In this document: positions 17,799-26,112 of the stretch, piece after piece | How positions within the stretch are numbered: position 1 is the first letter of the stretch | How the letters are laid out: each line of letters starts with the position of its first letter | Origin: Phytopseudomonas straminea | GTDB taxonomy: Bacteria > Pseudomonadota > Gammaproteobacteria > Pseudomonadales > Pseudomonadaceae | Assembly: GCF_900112645.1 (NCBI RefSeq) | Contig: NZ_FOMO01000005.1 | Span: forward strand, 186,001 to 250,000 | DNA: 64,000 nucleotides | Reading direction: 5' to 3' | Made by a program: the position numbers and the translations under genes | Notes under the pieces: model-generated | Database searches by the model: none | The model's input: the letters and a program-made list of their open reading frames with translations, nothing else | What the model was told of the DNA's origin: nothing

Positions 17799-18692
17799 AT
17801 GCCCGCCGTATCGTTGAGTTCTGCCAATCACCAGCCAACGCAGAATTTTGAAATACGCCCGTTTTCCGCTGCAGTCGGTGCCGAAATCGTCGGTCTCGAC
17901 CTCGGCCGCCCGCTGAACGACGCCGATTTCGCCCGCATTCACCAAGCGCACCTCGACTACAACGTCGTGGTGTTCCGCGATCAACGCATCACGCCGCAGC
18001 AACAGATCGATTTCAGCCGCCGCTTCGGCGTATTGCAGATCCACGTGCTCAAGCAGTTCTTGCTGGCCAACCACCCGGAAATCTTCATCATCTCCAACAT
18101 CAAGGAGAACGGGCAGCCGATCGGCCTGGGCGATGCCGGCAAGTTCTGGCACTCGGATCTCTCCTACAAGGAGTTTCCCAGCCTGGGCTCCATGCTTTAC
18201 GCCCAGGAACTGCCGGAAGAGGGCGGCGATACCCTGTTCGCCAGCCAGCAGCTGGCCTTCGATACGCTACCGGCCGAACTGCGCCAGGCCATCGATGGCA
18301 AGCGCGCTGCCCATTCCTATACCGCTCGTTACGCCGATGAGGTGTTCGCCGGCATTCGCCGTCCGACGCTTACCGAAGCGCAGCTGGCCGAGGTCAAGGC
18401 CGTGGTTCATCCGGTGGTGCGCACCCACCCGGAAACCGGCCGCCGGGGCCTGTTCGTCAACGAGAACTTCACCACCCACATTCTCGATGTGCCCGAGGAC
18501 GAAAGCCGGCAGATCCTCGCCGAGCTATATGCCCACAGCGCCAAACCGGAATTCATCTACCGCCACCAGTGGCAGGACGGCGACATGGTGTTCTGGGACA
18601 ACCGCGCACTGATCCACCTGGCCACGGGCTGCCCGAGTCATCTGCGGCGGCGTATGCACAGAACCACCATCCAGGGCGACGTACCGTTCTAA
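17799..18692 (+). CDS. TauD/TfdA-family 2-oxoglutarate/Fe(II) dioxygenase
   Basis: 297-residue cytoplasmic dioxygenase. The iron-binding facial triad is visible as H118-x-D120 (FWHSDLSYKE) and the distal H in NRALIHLATG; the 2-oxoglutarate-binding R is in the C-terminal HLRRRMHRTT. Relatives act on taurine, alkylsulfates or aryloxyacetates. Next to a sulfonate-type ABC transporter the likely job is oxygenolytic release of sulfite or sulfate from an organosulfur compound, but the substrate cannot be read from sequence. GTGGAG is 8 bases before the ATG at 17799. Confidence 0.88.
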   Translation: MPAVSLSSANHQPTQNFEIRPFSAAVGAEIVGLDLGRPLNDADFARIHQAHLDYNVVVFRDQRITPQQQIDFSRRFGVLQIHVLKQFLLANHPEIFIISNIKENGQPIGLGDAGKFWHSDLSYKEFPSLGSMLYAQELPEEGGDTLFASQQLAFDTLPAELRQAIDGKRAAHSYTARYADEVFAGIRRPTLTEAQLAEVKAVVHPVVRTHPETGRRGLFVNENFTTHILDVPEDESRQILAELYAHSAKPEFIYRHQWQDGDMVFWDNRALIHLATGCPSHLRRRMHRTTIQGDVPF

Positions 18693-18743
18693 CGGCCTAT
18701 CCCGCAGCAACCCCATTTCTGCAACTTTGACTGGAGCCTCGAC

Positions 18744-19787
18744 ATGTCGGCAGGTACGCGCTTTCCCTTCGTTCCCCGTTTTGGCCGCCTCGCCGCTGGC
18801 ATCGCCCTGAGCGCGAGCATTCTCATTGGCAGCCTGGCGGCGCCTCAGTCCGCTCACGCCGAGGGGCAGATTCGCATCGCCGAGCAGTTCGGCATCGTCT
18901 ATTTGCTGCTCAATGTGGTGCGCGACCAACAGCTGATCGAGAAGCACGGCAAGGCCGAGGGCCTGGATATCAAGGTCGACTGGCAGCAGCTTTCCGGTGG
19001 TTCGGCGGTCAACGATGCGCTGCTGTCCGGCGCCATCGACATTGCCGGTGCCGGCATTGGCCCACTGCTGACCGTGTGGGATCGCACCCAGGGCAGGCAG
19101 AACGTCAAGGGTGTCGCTTCGCTGGGCAACTTCCCGTACTACCTGCTGAGCAACAATCCCAAGGTCAAGACCATCGCCGATTTCACCGAGAAGGATCGTA
19201 TCGCCGTGCCTGCCGTGGGCGTGTCGGTGCAGTCGCGCTTCCTGCAATACGCCGCGGCCAAACAGTGGGGCGACAAGGCATTCGACCGCCTCGACAAGTA
19301 CACGGTGGCGTTGCCGCACCCGGATGCCACGGCGTCCCTGAAAGCCGGCGGCACCGAGCTGACCGGTCATTTCTCGAACCCGCCGTTCCAGAATCAGGCC
19401 CTGGAAAACCCTGACGTGCACGTGGTGCTCGACACCTACGAGCTGCTCGGCCCGAACTCGCCGACGGTGCTGTACGCCACCGAGAAATTCCGTCGCGACA
19501 ATCCCAAGACCTACAAGGCCTTCGTCGGCGCCCTGGCCGAAGCGGCGGATTTCGCCCAGAAGGACAAAGGCGCCGCGGCGGATACCTACATTCGCGTCAC
19601 CGGCGCCAAGATCAGTCGCGAAGAACTGCTGAAGATCATCGACAACGAGCAGTTCCAGTTCACCGTCACCCCCACCAACACCTACCCGCTGGCCGATTTC
19701 CTGCACCGCGTCGGCGCCATCAAACACAAACCGGCCAGCTGGCAGGACTACTTCTTCGAAGACGCCGCCATCGGTCAGGGAAGCTGA
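18744..19787 (+). CDS. ABC transporter substrate-binding protein, sulfonate/taurine type (paralogue 1)
   Basis: 347-residue periplasmic binding protein of the NitT/TauT (SsuA-like) family. Long signal peptide ends near QSAHA-EGQ. The mature start GQIRIAEQFGIVYLLLNVV and GGSAVNDALLSGAIDIAGAG are typical. It is closely related along its length to the second binding protein at 21655-22671: both share the motifs VWDRT-GRQNVK, LPHPDAT and YATEKF. Located between the dioxygenase and the ATPase/permease genes, it is the likely main ligand receptor of that transporter. Confidence 0.9.
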   Translation: MSAGTRFPFVPRFGRLAAGIALSASILIGSLAAPQSAHAEGQIRIAEQFGIVYLLLNVVRDQQLIEKHGKAEGLDIKVDWQQLSGGSAVNDALLSGAIDIAGAGIGPLLTVWDRTQGRQNVKGVASLGNFPYYLLSNNPKVKTIADFTEKDRIAVPAVGVSVQSRFLQYAAAKQWGDKAFDRLDKYTVALPHPDATASLKAGGTELTGHFSNPPFQNQALENPDVHVVLDTYELLGPNSPTVLYATEKFRRDNPKTYKAFVGALAEAADFAQKDKGAAADTYIRVTGAKISREELLKIIDNEQFQFTVTPTNTYPLADFLHRVGAIKHKPASWQDYFFEDAAIGQGS

Positions 19788-19793
19788 TAACCC

Positions 19794-20657
19794 ATGAATG
19801 CCCCTCTGCAAGGCCACACGGCCAGCACGCTGAATCCTGGCGCCTTCGACACCGTTCTCCAGGTGGACAAGGTCAGCCTCGAATACCGCACCCCGCAGCG
19901 CGTGGTGCGCGCCACCCACGAAGTCAGCTTTGCCGTGGACCGTGCCGATCGCTTCGTGCTGCTCGGCCCTTCGGGTTGCGGTAAATCCACCTTGCTCAAG
20001 GCGGTGGCCGGTTTCATCGAACCGGTCGCCGGCAGCATCCGCCTCGACGGCGCCGAGGTGCATGAGCCGGGGCCGGATCGCATCGTGGTGTTCCAGGAGT
20101 TCGACCAGTTGCCGCCGTGGAAGACGGTCAAGCAGAACGTCATGTTCCCGCTGCTGGCCTCGCGCACGCTGGGCCGTAAAGAGGCCGAGGAGCGCGCCCT
20201 GCATTACCTGGAGAAGGTCGGCCTGGCTGCCTTCGCCGATGCCTACCCGCACACCCTGTCCGGCGGCATGAAGGCGAGGGTGGCGATTGCCCGTGCGCTG
20301 GCCATGCAGCCGAAGATCCTGCTGATGGACGAGCCGTTCGCCGCCCTCGACGCGCTGACCCGCCGCAAGATGCAGGAAGAGCTGCTGGAGCTTTGGGAGG
20401 AGGTGCGCTTCACCCTGCTGTTCGTCACTCACTCCATCGAAGAGGCGCTGATCGTCGGCAATCGCATCCTGCTGCTGTCGCCACACCCCGGCCGCGTGCG
20501 GGCGGAAATCAACAGCCACCAGTTCGACCTGCACAGCCTCGGTGGTGTGGGTTTCCAGCACACCGCGCAGCGGATTCACCGCCTGCTGTTCGACGAAGAC
20601 GTCGACGGCGGTTCGGCCGCCGAACTGGGTTTTCAGGACATCCGCATCGCCTACTGA
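19794..20657 (+). CDS. ABC transporter ATP-binding protein, sulfonate/taurine type
   Basis: 287-residue ATPase of the SsuB/TauB group. Walker [19 protein letters not shown]-loop VVFQEFDQLPPWKTVKQN, signature LSGGMKARVAIARALA, Walker B ILLMDEPFAALDAL and H-loop VTHSIEEALI are intact. Starts 7 bases after the binding-protein stop and is followed by its permease. Confidence 0.93.
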   Translation: MNAPLQGHTASTLNPGAFDTVLQVDKVSLEYRTPQRVVRATHEVSFAVDRADRFVLLGPSGCGKSTLLKAVAGFIEPVAGSIRLDGAEVHEPGPDRIVVFQEFDQLPPWKTVKQNVMFPLLASRTLGRKEAEERALHYLEKVGLAAFADAYPHTLSGGMKARVAIARALAMQPKILLMDEPFAALDALTRRKMQEELLELWEEVRFTLLFVTHSIEEALIVGNRILLLSPHPGRVRAEINSHQFDLHSLGGVGFQHTAQRIHRLLFDEDVDGGSAAELGFQDIRIAY

Positions 20658-20669
20658 GGAGCATCGATC

Positions 20670-21536
20670 ATGAGTCTTTCCCCCGCACGGCGTGAGGAAT
20701 ACGAAATACCCCTGCAGCCGTTGCCTGGCATCAAACTGGAGCGCGATCTGTCGCTCGGCCAGCGCCTGTGGCAACAGGGCTGGCTGCGCAAATCGCTGAT
20801 CTTGCTGGCGCTGGCGCTGATCTGGGAGGCGGCGGCCCGCTACCAGGCCAACGACCTGCTGCTGCCCAGTTTCCTGCAGACGGCCAAGGCATTCGTAGAG
20901 GGCATCAGCAGCGGTGAGTTGTTGGAAAAGGTGGCGATCTCGCTGTCTGTGTTGGTCAAGGGGTACCTGATCGGCATCGTTCTGGCCTTTCTGCTGACCA
21001 GCCTTGCGGTCTCGACCCAGCTCGGCCGCGACCTGCTGTCGACGCTGACCTCGATGTTCAACCCGCTGCCGGCCATCGCGCTGCTGCCACTGTCGCTGCT
21101 GTGGTTCGGGCTGGGCGAGAACAGCCTGATCTTCGTGCTGGTGCACTCGGTGCTCTGGGCACTGGCGCTGAATACCTATGCCGGCTTTCTCGGCGTTTCC
21201 GAGACCCAGCGCATGGCTGGGCGCAACTACGGCCTCAAGGGCCTGCGCTTCGTGCTGTTCATCCTGATCCCGGCGGCGCTGCCATCGATCCTCTCGGGGC
21301 TGAAGATCGGCTGGGCCTTTGCCTGGCGCACGCTGATCGCCGCCGAGCTGGTGTTCGGCGCCTCCAGCGGCAAGGGCGGCTTGGGCTGGTACATCTTCCA
21401 GAACCGTAACGAGCTGTACACCGACAAGGTGTTCGCCGGGCTGGTGGCGGTGATCCTGATCGGCCTGCTGGTGGAGAACCTGATCTTCGCCAGCATCGAG
21501 CGGGTGACCGTCAAGCGCTGGGGGATGCAGCGCTAG
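20670..21536 (+). CDS. ABC transporter permease, sulfonate/taurine type
   Basis: 288-residue permease of the SsuC/TauC/NrtB family with about six hydrophobic segments. The EAA-type loop is GRNYGLKGLRFVLFILIPAALP, and the conserved AWRTLIAAELVFGASSGKGGLG region is present. AGGAG precedes the ATG. Completes the transporter of the dioxygenase operon. Confidence 0.92.
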   Translation: MSLSPARREEYEIPLQPLPGIKLERDLSLGQRLWQQGWLRKSLILLALALIWEAAARYQANDLLLPSFLQTAKAFVEGISSGELLEKVAISLSVLVKGYLIGIVLAFLLTSLAVSTQLGRDLLSTLTSMFNPLPAIALLPLSLLWFGLGENSLIFVLVHSVLWALALNTYAGFLGVSETQRMAGRNYGLKGLRFVLFILIPAALPSILSGLKIGWAFAWRTLIAAELVFGASSGKGGLGWYIFQNRNELYTDKVFAGLVAVILIGLLVENLIFASIERVTVKRWGMQR

Positions 21537-21542
21537 GGCCCA

Positions 21543-21619
21543 GTAGGGTGGATCACGCTTCACCGATCCACCGTTTCGCAATCGCAAGGGTGGATGAAAA
21601 GAGCGTCATCCACCCTACG
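21543..21619. repeat. Inverted-repeat intergenic element
   Basis: Outward arms GTAGGGTGGAT and ATCCACCCTAC bracket 77 bases, with an internal GATCCACC/GGGTGGAT copy. This GTAGGGTGGAT-type palindrome is of a kind commonly scattered in Pseudomonas intergenic DNA. It lies between the permease and the second binding protein, in the position of an mRNA-stabilising or terminating hairpin. Confidence 0.75.
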
Positions 21620-21654
21620 TAACCAACTTACTGATCACATAACGAGAAACGACC

Positions 21655-22671
21655 ATGACCAACACGTTCAAACTTGGCCGCCTGGCCACCGCACTGGGTT
21701 TGCTCGGCGCCCTGGCGATTCCACTGGCCGCCCAGGCCGAAGGCAAGATCAGCATCGCCCAGCAGTTCGGCATCGGTTATCTGGTGCTGCACGTGGTCAA
21801 GGACCAGCAACTGATCGAGAAGCACGCCAAGGCCCAGGGCCTGGACAAGATCGACGTCGAGTGGCGCACCATTTCCGGCGCCACCGCGATGAACGAGGCG
21901 CTGCTGGCCGGTGCCATCGACGTGGTTTCGGCTGGCGTGCCGCCGATGCTCACCGTGTGGGACCGCACCCACGGCCGGCAGAATGTCAAGGCCGTGGCCT
22001 CGCTGGGCTCGCTGCCCAATTACCTGCTGAGTAATCGCGATGAAGTGAAGACCCTCGACGATCTCGGTGAGAAAGACCGGATCGCGGTACCGGCCGCCGG
22101 CGTCGGCTTCCAGTCGCGCACCCTGCAGATCGAAACCGCCAAGCGTTACGGCAATGCCGACTTCCAGCGTTTCGACAAGATTTCCGTCAGCCTGCCGCAC
22201 CCGGATGCCACCGCGGCACTGACCAAGGGCGGCTCGGAAATCACCGCGCATTTCTCCAGCCCGCCGTTCCAGTACCAGGCGCTGGAAAATCCCAAGGTGC
22301 ACAAGCTGATCAGCAGCTACGACATCCTCGGCGGCCAGGCCACCTTCAACGTGCTCTACGCCACCGAGAAATTCCACGACGCCAATCCGAAGACCTACAA
22401 GGCCTTCTACGATGCGCTGGTCGAGGCCTCGCAGATCATCAAGGCCGACAAGGCCGCTGCGGCCGAGACCTACATTCGCGTAGAGAACTCCAAGTTGCCG
22501 CTGGAGTTCGTGAAGAAAATCATCGAGGACCCGGAAAACGACTTCACCGTGTCGCCACAGCGCACCTTCATCTATGCCGAAAAACTGCATGAGCTGGGTG
22601 TGCTGAAGAACAAGGCCAGCTCCTGGAAGGATTACTTCTTCGAGGAAGCCTACGCCAACCCGGGTAGCTGA
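21655..22671 (+). CDS. ABC transporter substrate-binding protein, sulfonate/taurine type (paralogue 2)
   Basis: 338-residue periplasmic protein, paralogue of the 18744-19787 protein. Signal peptide ends at LAAQA-EGK; mature start ISIAQQFGIGYLVLHVV, and GATAMNEALLAGAIDVVSAG matches the paralogue. It is separated from the permease by a palindromic repeat and has no permease or ATPase of its own, so it probably feeds the same transporter with a different ligand. Confidence 0.9.
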   Translation: MTNTFKLGRLATALGLLGALAIPLAAQAEGKISIAQQFGIGYLVLHVVKDQQLIEKHAKAQGLDKIDVEWRTISGATAMNEALLAGAIDVVSAGVPPMLTVWDRTHGRQNVKAVASLGSLPNYLLSNRDEVKTLDDLGEKDRIAVPAAGVGFQSRTLQIETAKRYGNADFQRFDKISVSLPHPDATAALTKGGSEITAHFSSPPFQYQALENPKVHKLISSYDILGGQATFNVLYATEKFHDANPKTYKAFYDALVEASQIIKADKAAAAETYIRVENSKLPLEFVKKIIEDPENDFTVSPQRTFIYAEKLHELGVLKNKASSWKDYFFEEAYANPGS

Positions 22672-22883
22672 TCGGCGATGAACTGGATAGCGCCCGCTAC
22701 TGGGCGCTTGACTCCTGGCAGCGTAGCGACTCGATTGACGCGTGATATCGAATGGGAACAGCGCTCTGCTGAAGAACGCGCCACTGACGTTGACCAGGCG
22801 TTGCTGGTGTGCGCCGGCATCGGTGCGACGCCTTCGAGAAAGGCGGCCACCGAGGCCTTGAGGCCTTTGGCGATCTTGTACAG

Positions 22884-23780
22884 TCAGTCCTTGCGACTGC
22901 GGCGCAACTCCTCCAGCAACTTGTGCTTGTCGCGCTCGCGCTTGGCAATCACGTCACGCTCGCTGCGGATCTGGGCATGGCTGAGCAGGGCAAAGATAAA
23001 GCTGCCGCCGATGATATTGCCGGCCAGGGTCGGCCCCGCAAACACCAGCCAGAAATCACCCCAGCTCACTTCACCGGCATACACCAGATAAGACACCTCT
23101 ACCGAGCCGACCACGATATGGGTGAAGTCACCCAGCGCCATCAGGTAAGTGATCAGCACGATAATGGCGATCTTGGCGCTTTCCATCGAGGCGATCATCC
23201 ACACCATGGTGGCGATCATCCAGCCCGAGATGATGCCTTTGGCAAGCATCTTGGACACGTCGTTTTCCATCACCTTGCGGCCGATTTCCAGAAACGCCAG
23301 GTCGGTCTGGGTATCGAAAATCGGCAGGCGCAGCATTACCCAAGCCACCAGAAGGGTGCCGGCCAGGTTTCCGCATAGCACCACGCCCCAGAGACGCAAT
23401 AGTCGCCCGACATTGTTCAGGGTCAGCTTGGTCATCACCGGCAGCACGGCGGTCAGGGTGTTTTCCGTAAACAGTTGCTGACGGGCGAGGATTACCGCCA
23501 GAAAGCCTGCCGAATAACCGAGGCTGGCGATCACATGACTTTCATCGCTGGGGCCCAACCGAGAGCGGAACAAACCCATGGCCATCAGTGACAGGCCCAT
23601 TGTCAGCCCGGCGGCCAGCGCCGACCACCATAATGCTGCGATGCTGCGTTCCAGCTCATGGTCGCCCTGGATCCTGATGGTTTCATGCAACACCGCCGCC
23701 CGCGGCGGCAGCTTCTCGTCGATCTCGCGCTCTTCTTCGGCTGACAGGCCGGGAGTCTTGCCGTCTGCTTGCTCTTGCAT
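22884..23780 (-). CDS. Formate/nitrite transporter family protein (YfdC-like)
   Basis: 298-residue inner-membrane protein of the FNT family with a long charged N-terminus (residues 1-55) and six hydrophobic segments. Segments such as ALAAGLTMGLSLMAMGLF, GNLAGTLLVAWVML and GPTLAGNIIGGSFIFALL carry the family's helix-break glycines. It belongs with YfdC rather than with FocA/NirC, and the ion transported is unknown. AAGGTAA precedes the ATG at 23780; an ATG five codons upstream lacks a site. Its reading is convergent with the second binding protein. Confidence 0.85.
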   Translation of the reverse strand: MQEQADGKTPGLSAEEEREIDEKLPPRAAVLHETIRIQGDHELERSIAALWWSALAAGLTMGLSLMAMGLFRSRLGPSDESHVIASLGYSAGFLAVILARQQLFTENTLTAVLPVMTKLTLNNVGRLLRLWGVVLCGNLAGTLLVAWVMLRLPIFDTQTDLAFLEIGRKVMENDVSKMLAKGIISGWMIATMVWMIASMESAKIAIIVLITYLMALGDFTHIVVGSVEVSYLVYAGEVSWGDFWLVFAGPTLAGNIIGGSFIFALLSHAQIRSERDVIAKRERDKHKLLEELRRSRKD

Positions 23781-24037
23781 ACCGGTTACCTTCATGGGGG
23801 GAACAGCGGAGGCCCGTCTGTCTGAGGATTCAGACCTGCAGCGCCCGGCGTTGTTCTGCCGTGATGAAGGCGTTCCTTACCTACCTGCAAAATGGGCTAT
23901 GGCGCAGCCATGCGTGAAACGTCAACAGCCCCTAGTGCGTAGTGGAATATAGTTATGATAAAAAGGTTCTTTTAAGGCATAAGGCCATCAGGCAGGCTAC
24001 CGGCCTTATCTGCACCCTCGTAAGGAAACCCTGGATC

Positions 24038-25051
24038 ATGCTGAAAAAACTCCTGCTGGCGACTGCCGTCACCACATCGCTGCTCGGTAGCGCTGCAGCG
24101 CTGGCTGCGGACAAGCCGATTCTCAACGCCTCCTATGACGTTGCCCGCGAGCTGTTCGCCGAGATCAATCCCAAGTTCCAGGCACATTGGAAGGCCGAGA
24201 CCGGCAAGGATCTGAAGATCGACCAGTCGTTCGCCGGCACGTCGCGCCAGGCTCAGGACATCATCCAGGGCAAGAAGGTCGACACCGTGACCTTCAACCA
24301 GGTCACCGACGTGGACATCCTCGCCAAGCGCGGCCTGGTGCGTAAGGACTGGGCCGAGCAGTTCCCCAACCACAGCTCGCCGTACTACAGCACCACCGCA
24401 TTCCTGGTGCGCAAGGGCAATCCCAAGGGGATCAAGAACTGGGACGACCTGGCCCGTTCCGACGTGAAGCTGGTGTTCCCCAACCCGAAAACCTCCGGCA
24501 ACGCCCGCTACAGCTACCTGGGCGCGTGGCTGTACGCCAACGAAGCGTTCAAGGGTGATGAAGCGAAGATCAAGGAATTCGTCGGCAAGGTGCTGCGAAA
24601 TGTCGAGAACTTCCCCACCGGCGGCCGCGGCGCCACCGTAGCCTTCGCCCAGAACGGGCAGGGCGACGTGCTGCTGAGCTTCGAATCGGAAGTGGTGAAT
24701 ATCGCCAAGGGCGAGGAGTTCAAGTCCGGCGAGTTCGAGGTGATCGTGCCGCCGGTGAGCGTGCTGGCCGAATTCCCGGTCGCCATCGTCGACAAGGTGG
24801 TGGACGAGAAGGGCACCCGCGACGTGGCCAGGGCCTATTTGGACTTCCAGTACAGCAAGGACATCCAGAAGCTGCTGACCACCTACCACTATCGCGTGCA
24901 GGACAAGGAAGTGGCCGCCGAAACCGCCGGCCAGTTCCAGGAACTGCGCCTGCTCAACCCGACCGATGTGCTGGGCACCTGGGACGAGATCACTGCCAAG
25001 CATTTCGACGGCAATGGTATTCTTGACCAGCTTCTAGCCGAAGGCCGTTGA
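24038..25051 (+). CDS. sbp: Sulfate ABC transporter substrate-binding protein
   Basis: 337-residue periplasmic sulfate-binding protein (SBP_bac_11/Sbp family). Signal peptide MLKKLLLATAVTTSLLGSAAALA ends before ADKPILNASYDVARELF, the standard Sbp start. GTSRQAQDIIQGKKVDTVTFNQ and VFPNPKTSGNARYSYLGAW hold the sulfate-binding loops. AAGGAAA precedes the ATG at 24038. Upstream bases 23959-23967 carry TAAAAAGGT, also found upstream of the TauD-like operon. Confidence 0.95.
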   Translation: MLKKLLLATAVTTSLLGSAAALAADKPILNASYDVARELFAEINPKFQAHWKAETGKDLKIDQSFAGTSRQAQDIIQGKKVDTVTFNQVTDVDILAKRGLVRKDWAEQFPNHSSPYYSTTAFLVRKGNPKGIKNWDDLARSDVKLVFPNPKTSGNARYSYLGAWLYANEAFKGDEAKIKEFVGKVLRNVENFPTGGRGATVAFAQNGQGDVLLSFESEVVNIAKGEEFKSGEFEVIVPPVSVLAEFPVAIVDKVVDEKGTRDVARAYLDFQYSKDIQKLLTTYHYRVQDKEVAAETAGQFQELRLLNPTDVLGTWDEITAKHFDGNGILDQLLAEGR

Positions 25052-25063
25052 TGGCTTAGAGTC

Positions 25064-25185
25064 GATCTGCTGCGCGTCGGCCCTGCTGCGTTAAAAACAG
25101 GCTCGGAATGCTCATGTACAAAAGTACACTCCGCTTCCTCGCCTCTTTTTGCCTTGCATGGCTCTAGCTCGCTAGATCTCGATCG
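25064..25185. repeat. Pseudomonas intergenic repeat element
   Basis: GATCTGCTGCGCGTCGGCCC, GCTGCGTTAAAAACAGGC, CTCGGAATGCTCATGTACAA, AAGTACACTCCGCTTCCTCG and CCTCTTTTTGCCTTGCATGG follow one another: a type of imperfect palindrome I have seen repeatedly between Pseudomonas genes. The centre TGTACAAAAGTACA is an inverted repeat. It sits between sbp and cysT. Confidence 0.65.
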
Positions 25186-25217
25186 CAATTAAGCGTCGGA
25201 GCAGAATCGATGTACTC

Positions 25218-25246
25218 CACAAACCGCCGACCTTCGGCGGTTTGTG
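25218..25246 (+). other. Strong hairpin between sbp and cysT
   Basis: CACAAACCGCCGA (25218-25230) pairs perfectly with TCGGCGGTTTGTG (25234-25246) around a 3-base loop. There is no T-run, so it is not a classical terminator. A stem like this can protect the 3' end of sbp mRNA and let sbp accumulate over cysT/cysW. Confidence 0.7.
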
Positions 25247-25263
25247 CATTCAAGGATTTCCGA

Positions 25264-26112
25264 GTGAGCAAGTCCCCCGTTTTCTTTCTGCAGAATCCGT
25301 TGCTGCCGGGTTTTGGCCTGAGCTTCGGTTTCAGTGTCTTCTACCTGTCGCTGGTCATTCTGTTTCCGCTGTCCGCCCTGTTGCTGTACGTCAGCGACAT
25401 GAGCTGGGCGCAGTACTGGCAGGCGATCAGCGATCCGCGCGTGGTGCAGAGTTACAAGGTGACCATCAGCGGCGCCTTCTACTCGACCGTGATCGTGCTT
25501 CTGATCGGTTTGCTGATCGCCTGGATCATCACCCGTTACGACTTTCCGGGCCGCCGCCTGGTCGATGCCCTGGTGGACCTGCCGTTCGCGCTGCCGACCT
25601 CGGTAGCCGGCTTGACCCTGGCGACCTTGCTGGTGCCCGGCGGTTGGCTCGGCCAGTACTTCGAGGCCGCAGGCATCAAGATCGCCTATGCCTACCCGGG
25701 TCTGCTGATCGCCATGGTGTTCACCAGCCTGCCATTCGTGGTGCGTACCGTGCAGCCGGTGCTGCAGAGCCTGGGCAGCGAGTACGAGGAAGCCGCGCGC
25801 ACCCTGGGCGCCAGGAAATGGCAGAGCTTTGCCTACGTGGTGCTGCCGAGCTTGCTGCCTGCGCTGATCACCGGTGCGTCGCAAGCCTTCGTGCGCAGCC
25901 TGGGTGAGTTCGGCGCGGTGATCATGATCGCCGGCAACATTCCCTATAAGACCGAAGTGTCGTCGCTGATGATTTTCGTGCGCTTGCAGGAATTCAACTA
26001 CCCGGCCGCCGCGGCGATCGCCTCGGTGATTCTGCTGGCGTCGCTGTTCCTGTTGTTCACCTTGCAGGTGGTGCAAGGCCGACTGTTCAAATGGCAGAGG
26101 CAAGGTCGATGA
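25264..26112 (+). CDS. cysT: Sulfate ABC transporter permease CysT
   Basis: 282-residue inner-membrane permease of the sulfate/thiosulfate importer with about six hydrophobic segments. PGFGLSFGFSVFYLSLVILFPL and the EAA loop YEEAARTLGARKWQSFAYVVLP are characteristic, as is FVRSLGEFGAVIMIAGN. The start is GTG at 25264 with AAGGA upstream, matching MSKSPVFFLQNPLLPGFG. Confidence 0.95.
   Translation: MSKSPVFFLQNPLLPGFGLSFGFSVFYLSLVILFPLSALLLYVSDMSWAQYWQAISDPRVVQSYKVTISGAFYSTVIVLLIGLLIAWIITRYDFPGRRLVDALVDLPFALPTSVAGLTLATLLVPGGWLGQYFEAAGIKIAYAYPGLLIAMVFTSLPFVVRTVQPVLQSLGSEYEEAARTLGARKWQSFAYVVLPSLLPALITGASQAFVRSLGEFGAVIMIAGNIPYKTEVSSLMIFVRLQEFNYPAAAAIASVILLASLFLLFTLQVVQGRLFKWQRQGR

Noticed and set aside
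17799..18692. Assignment of the dioxygenase as taurine dioxygenase TauD or alkylsulfatase AtsK
   Set aside because: The iron ligands are there, but the sequence as a whole does not match either clearly; left as TauD/TfdA family.
18525..21587. 1020-codon minus-strand open frame over the sulfonate transporter genes
   Set aside because: Antisense shadow of four intact plus-strand genes; residues are rich in H, Q, R and G with no domain, as expected for GC-rich antisense.
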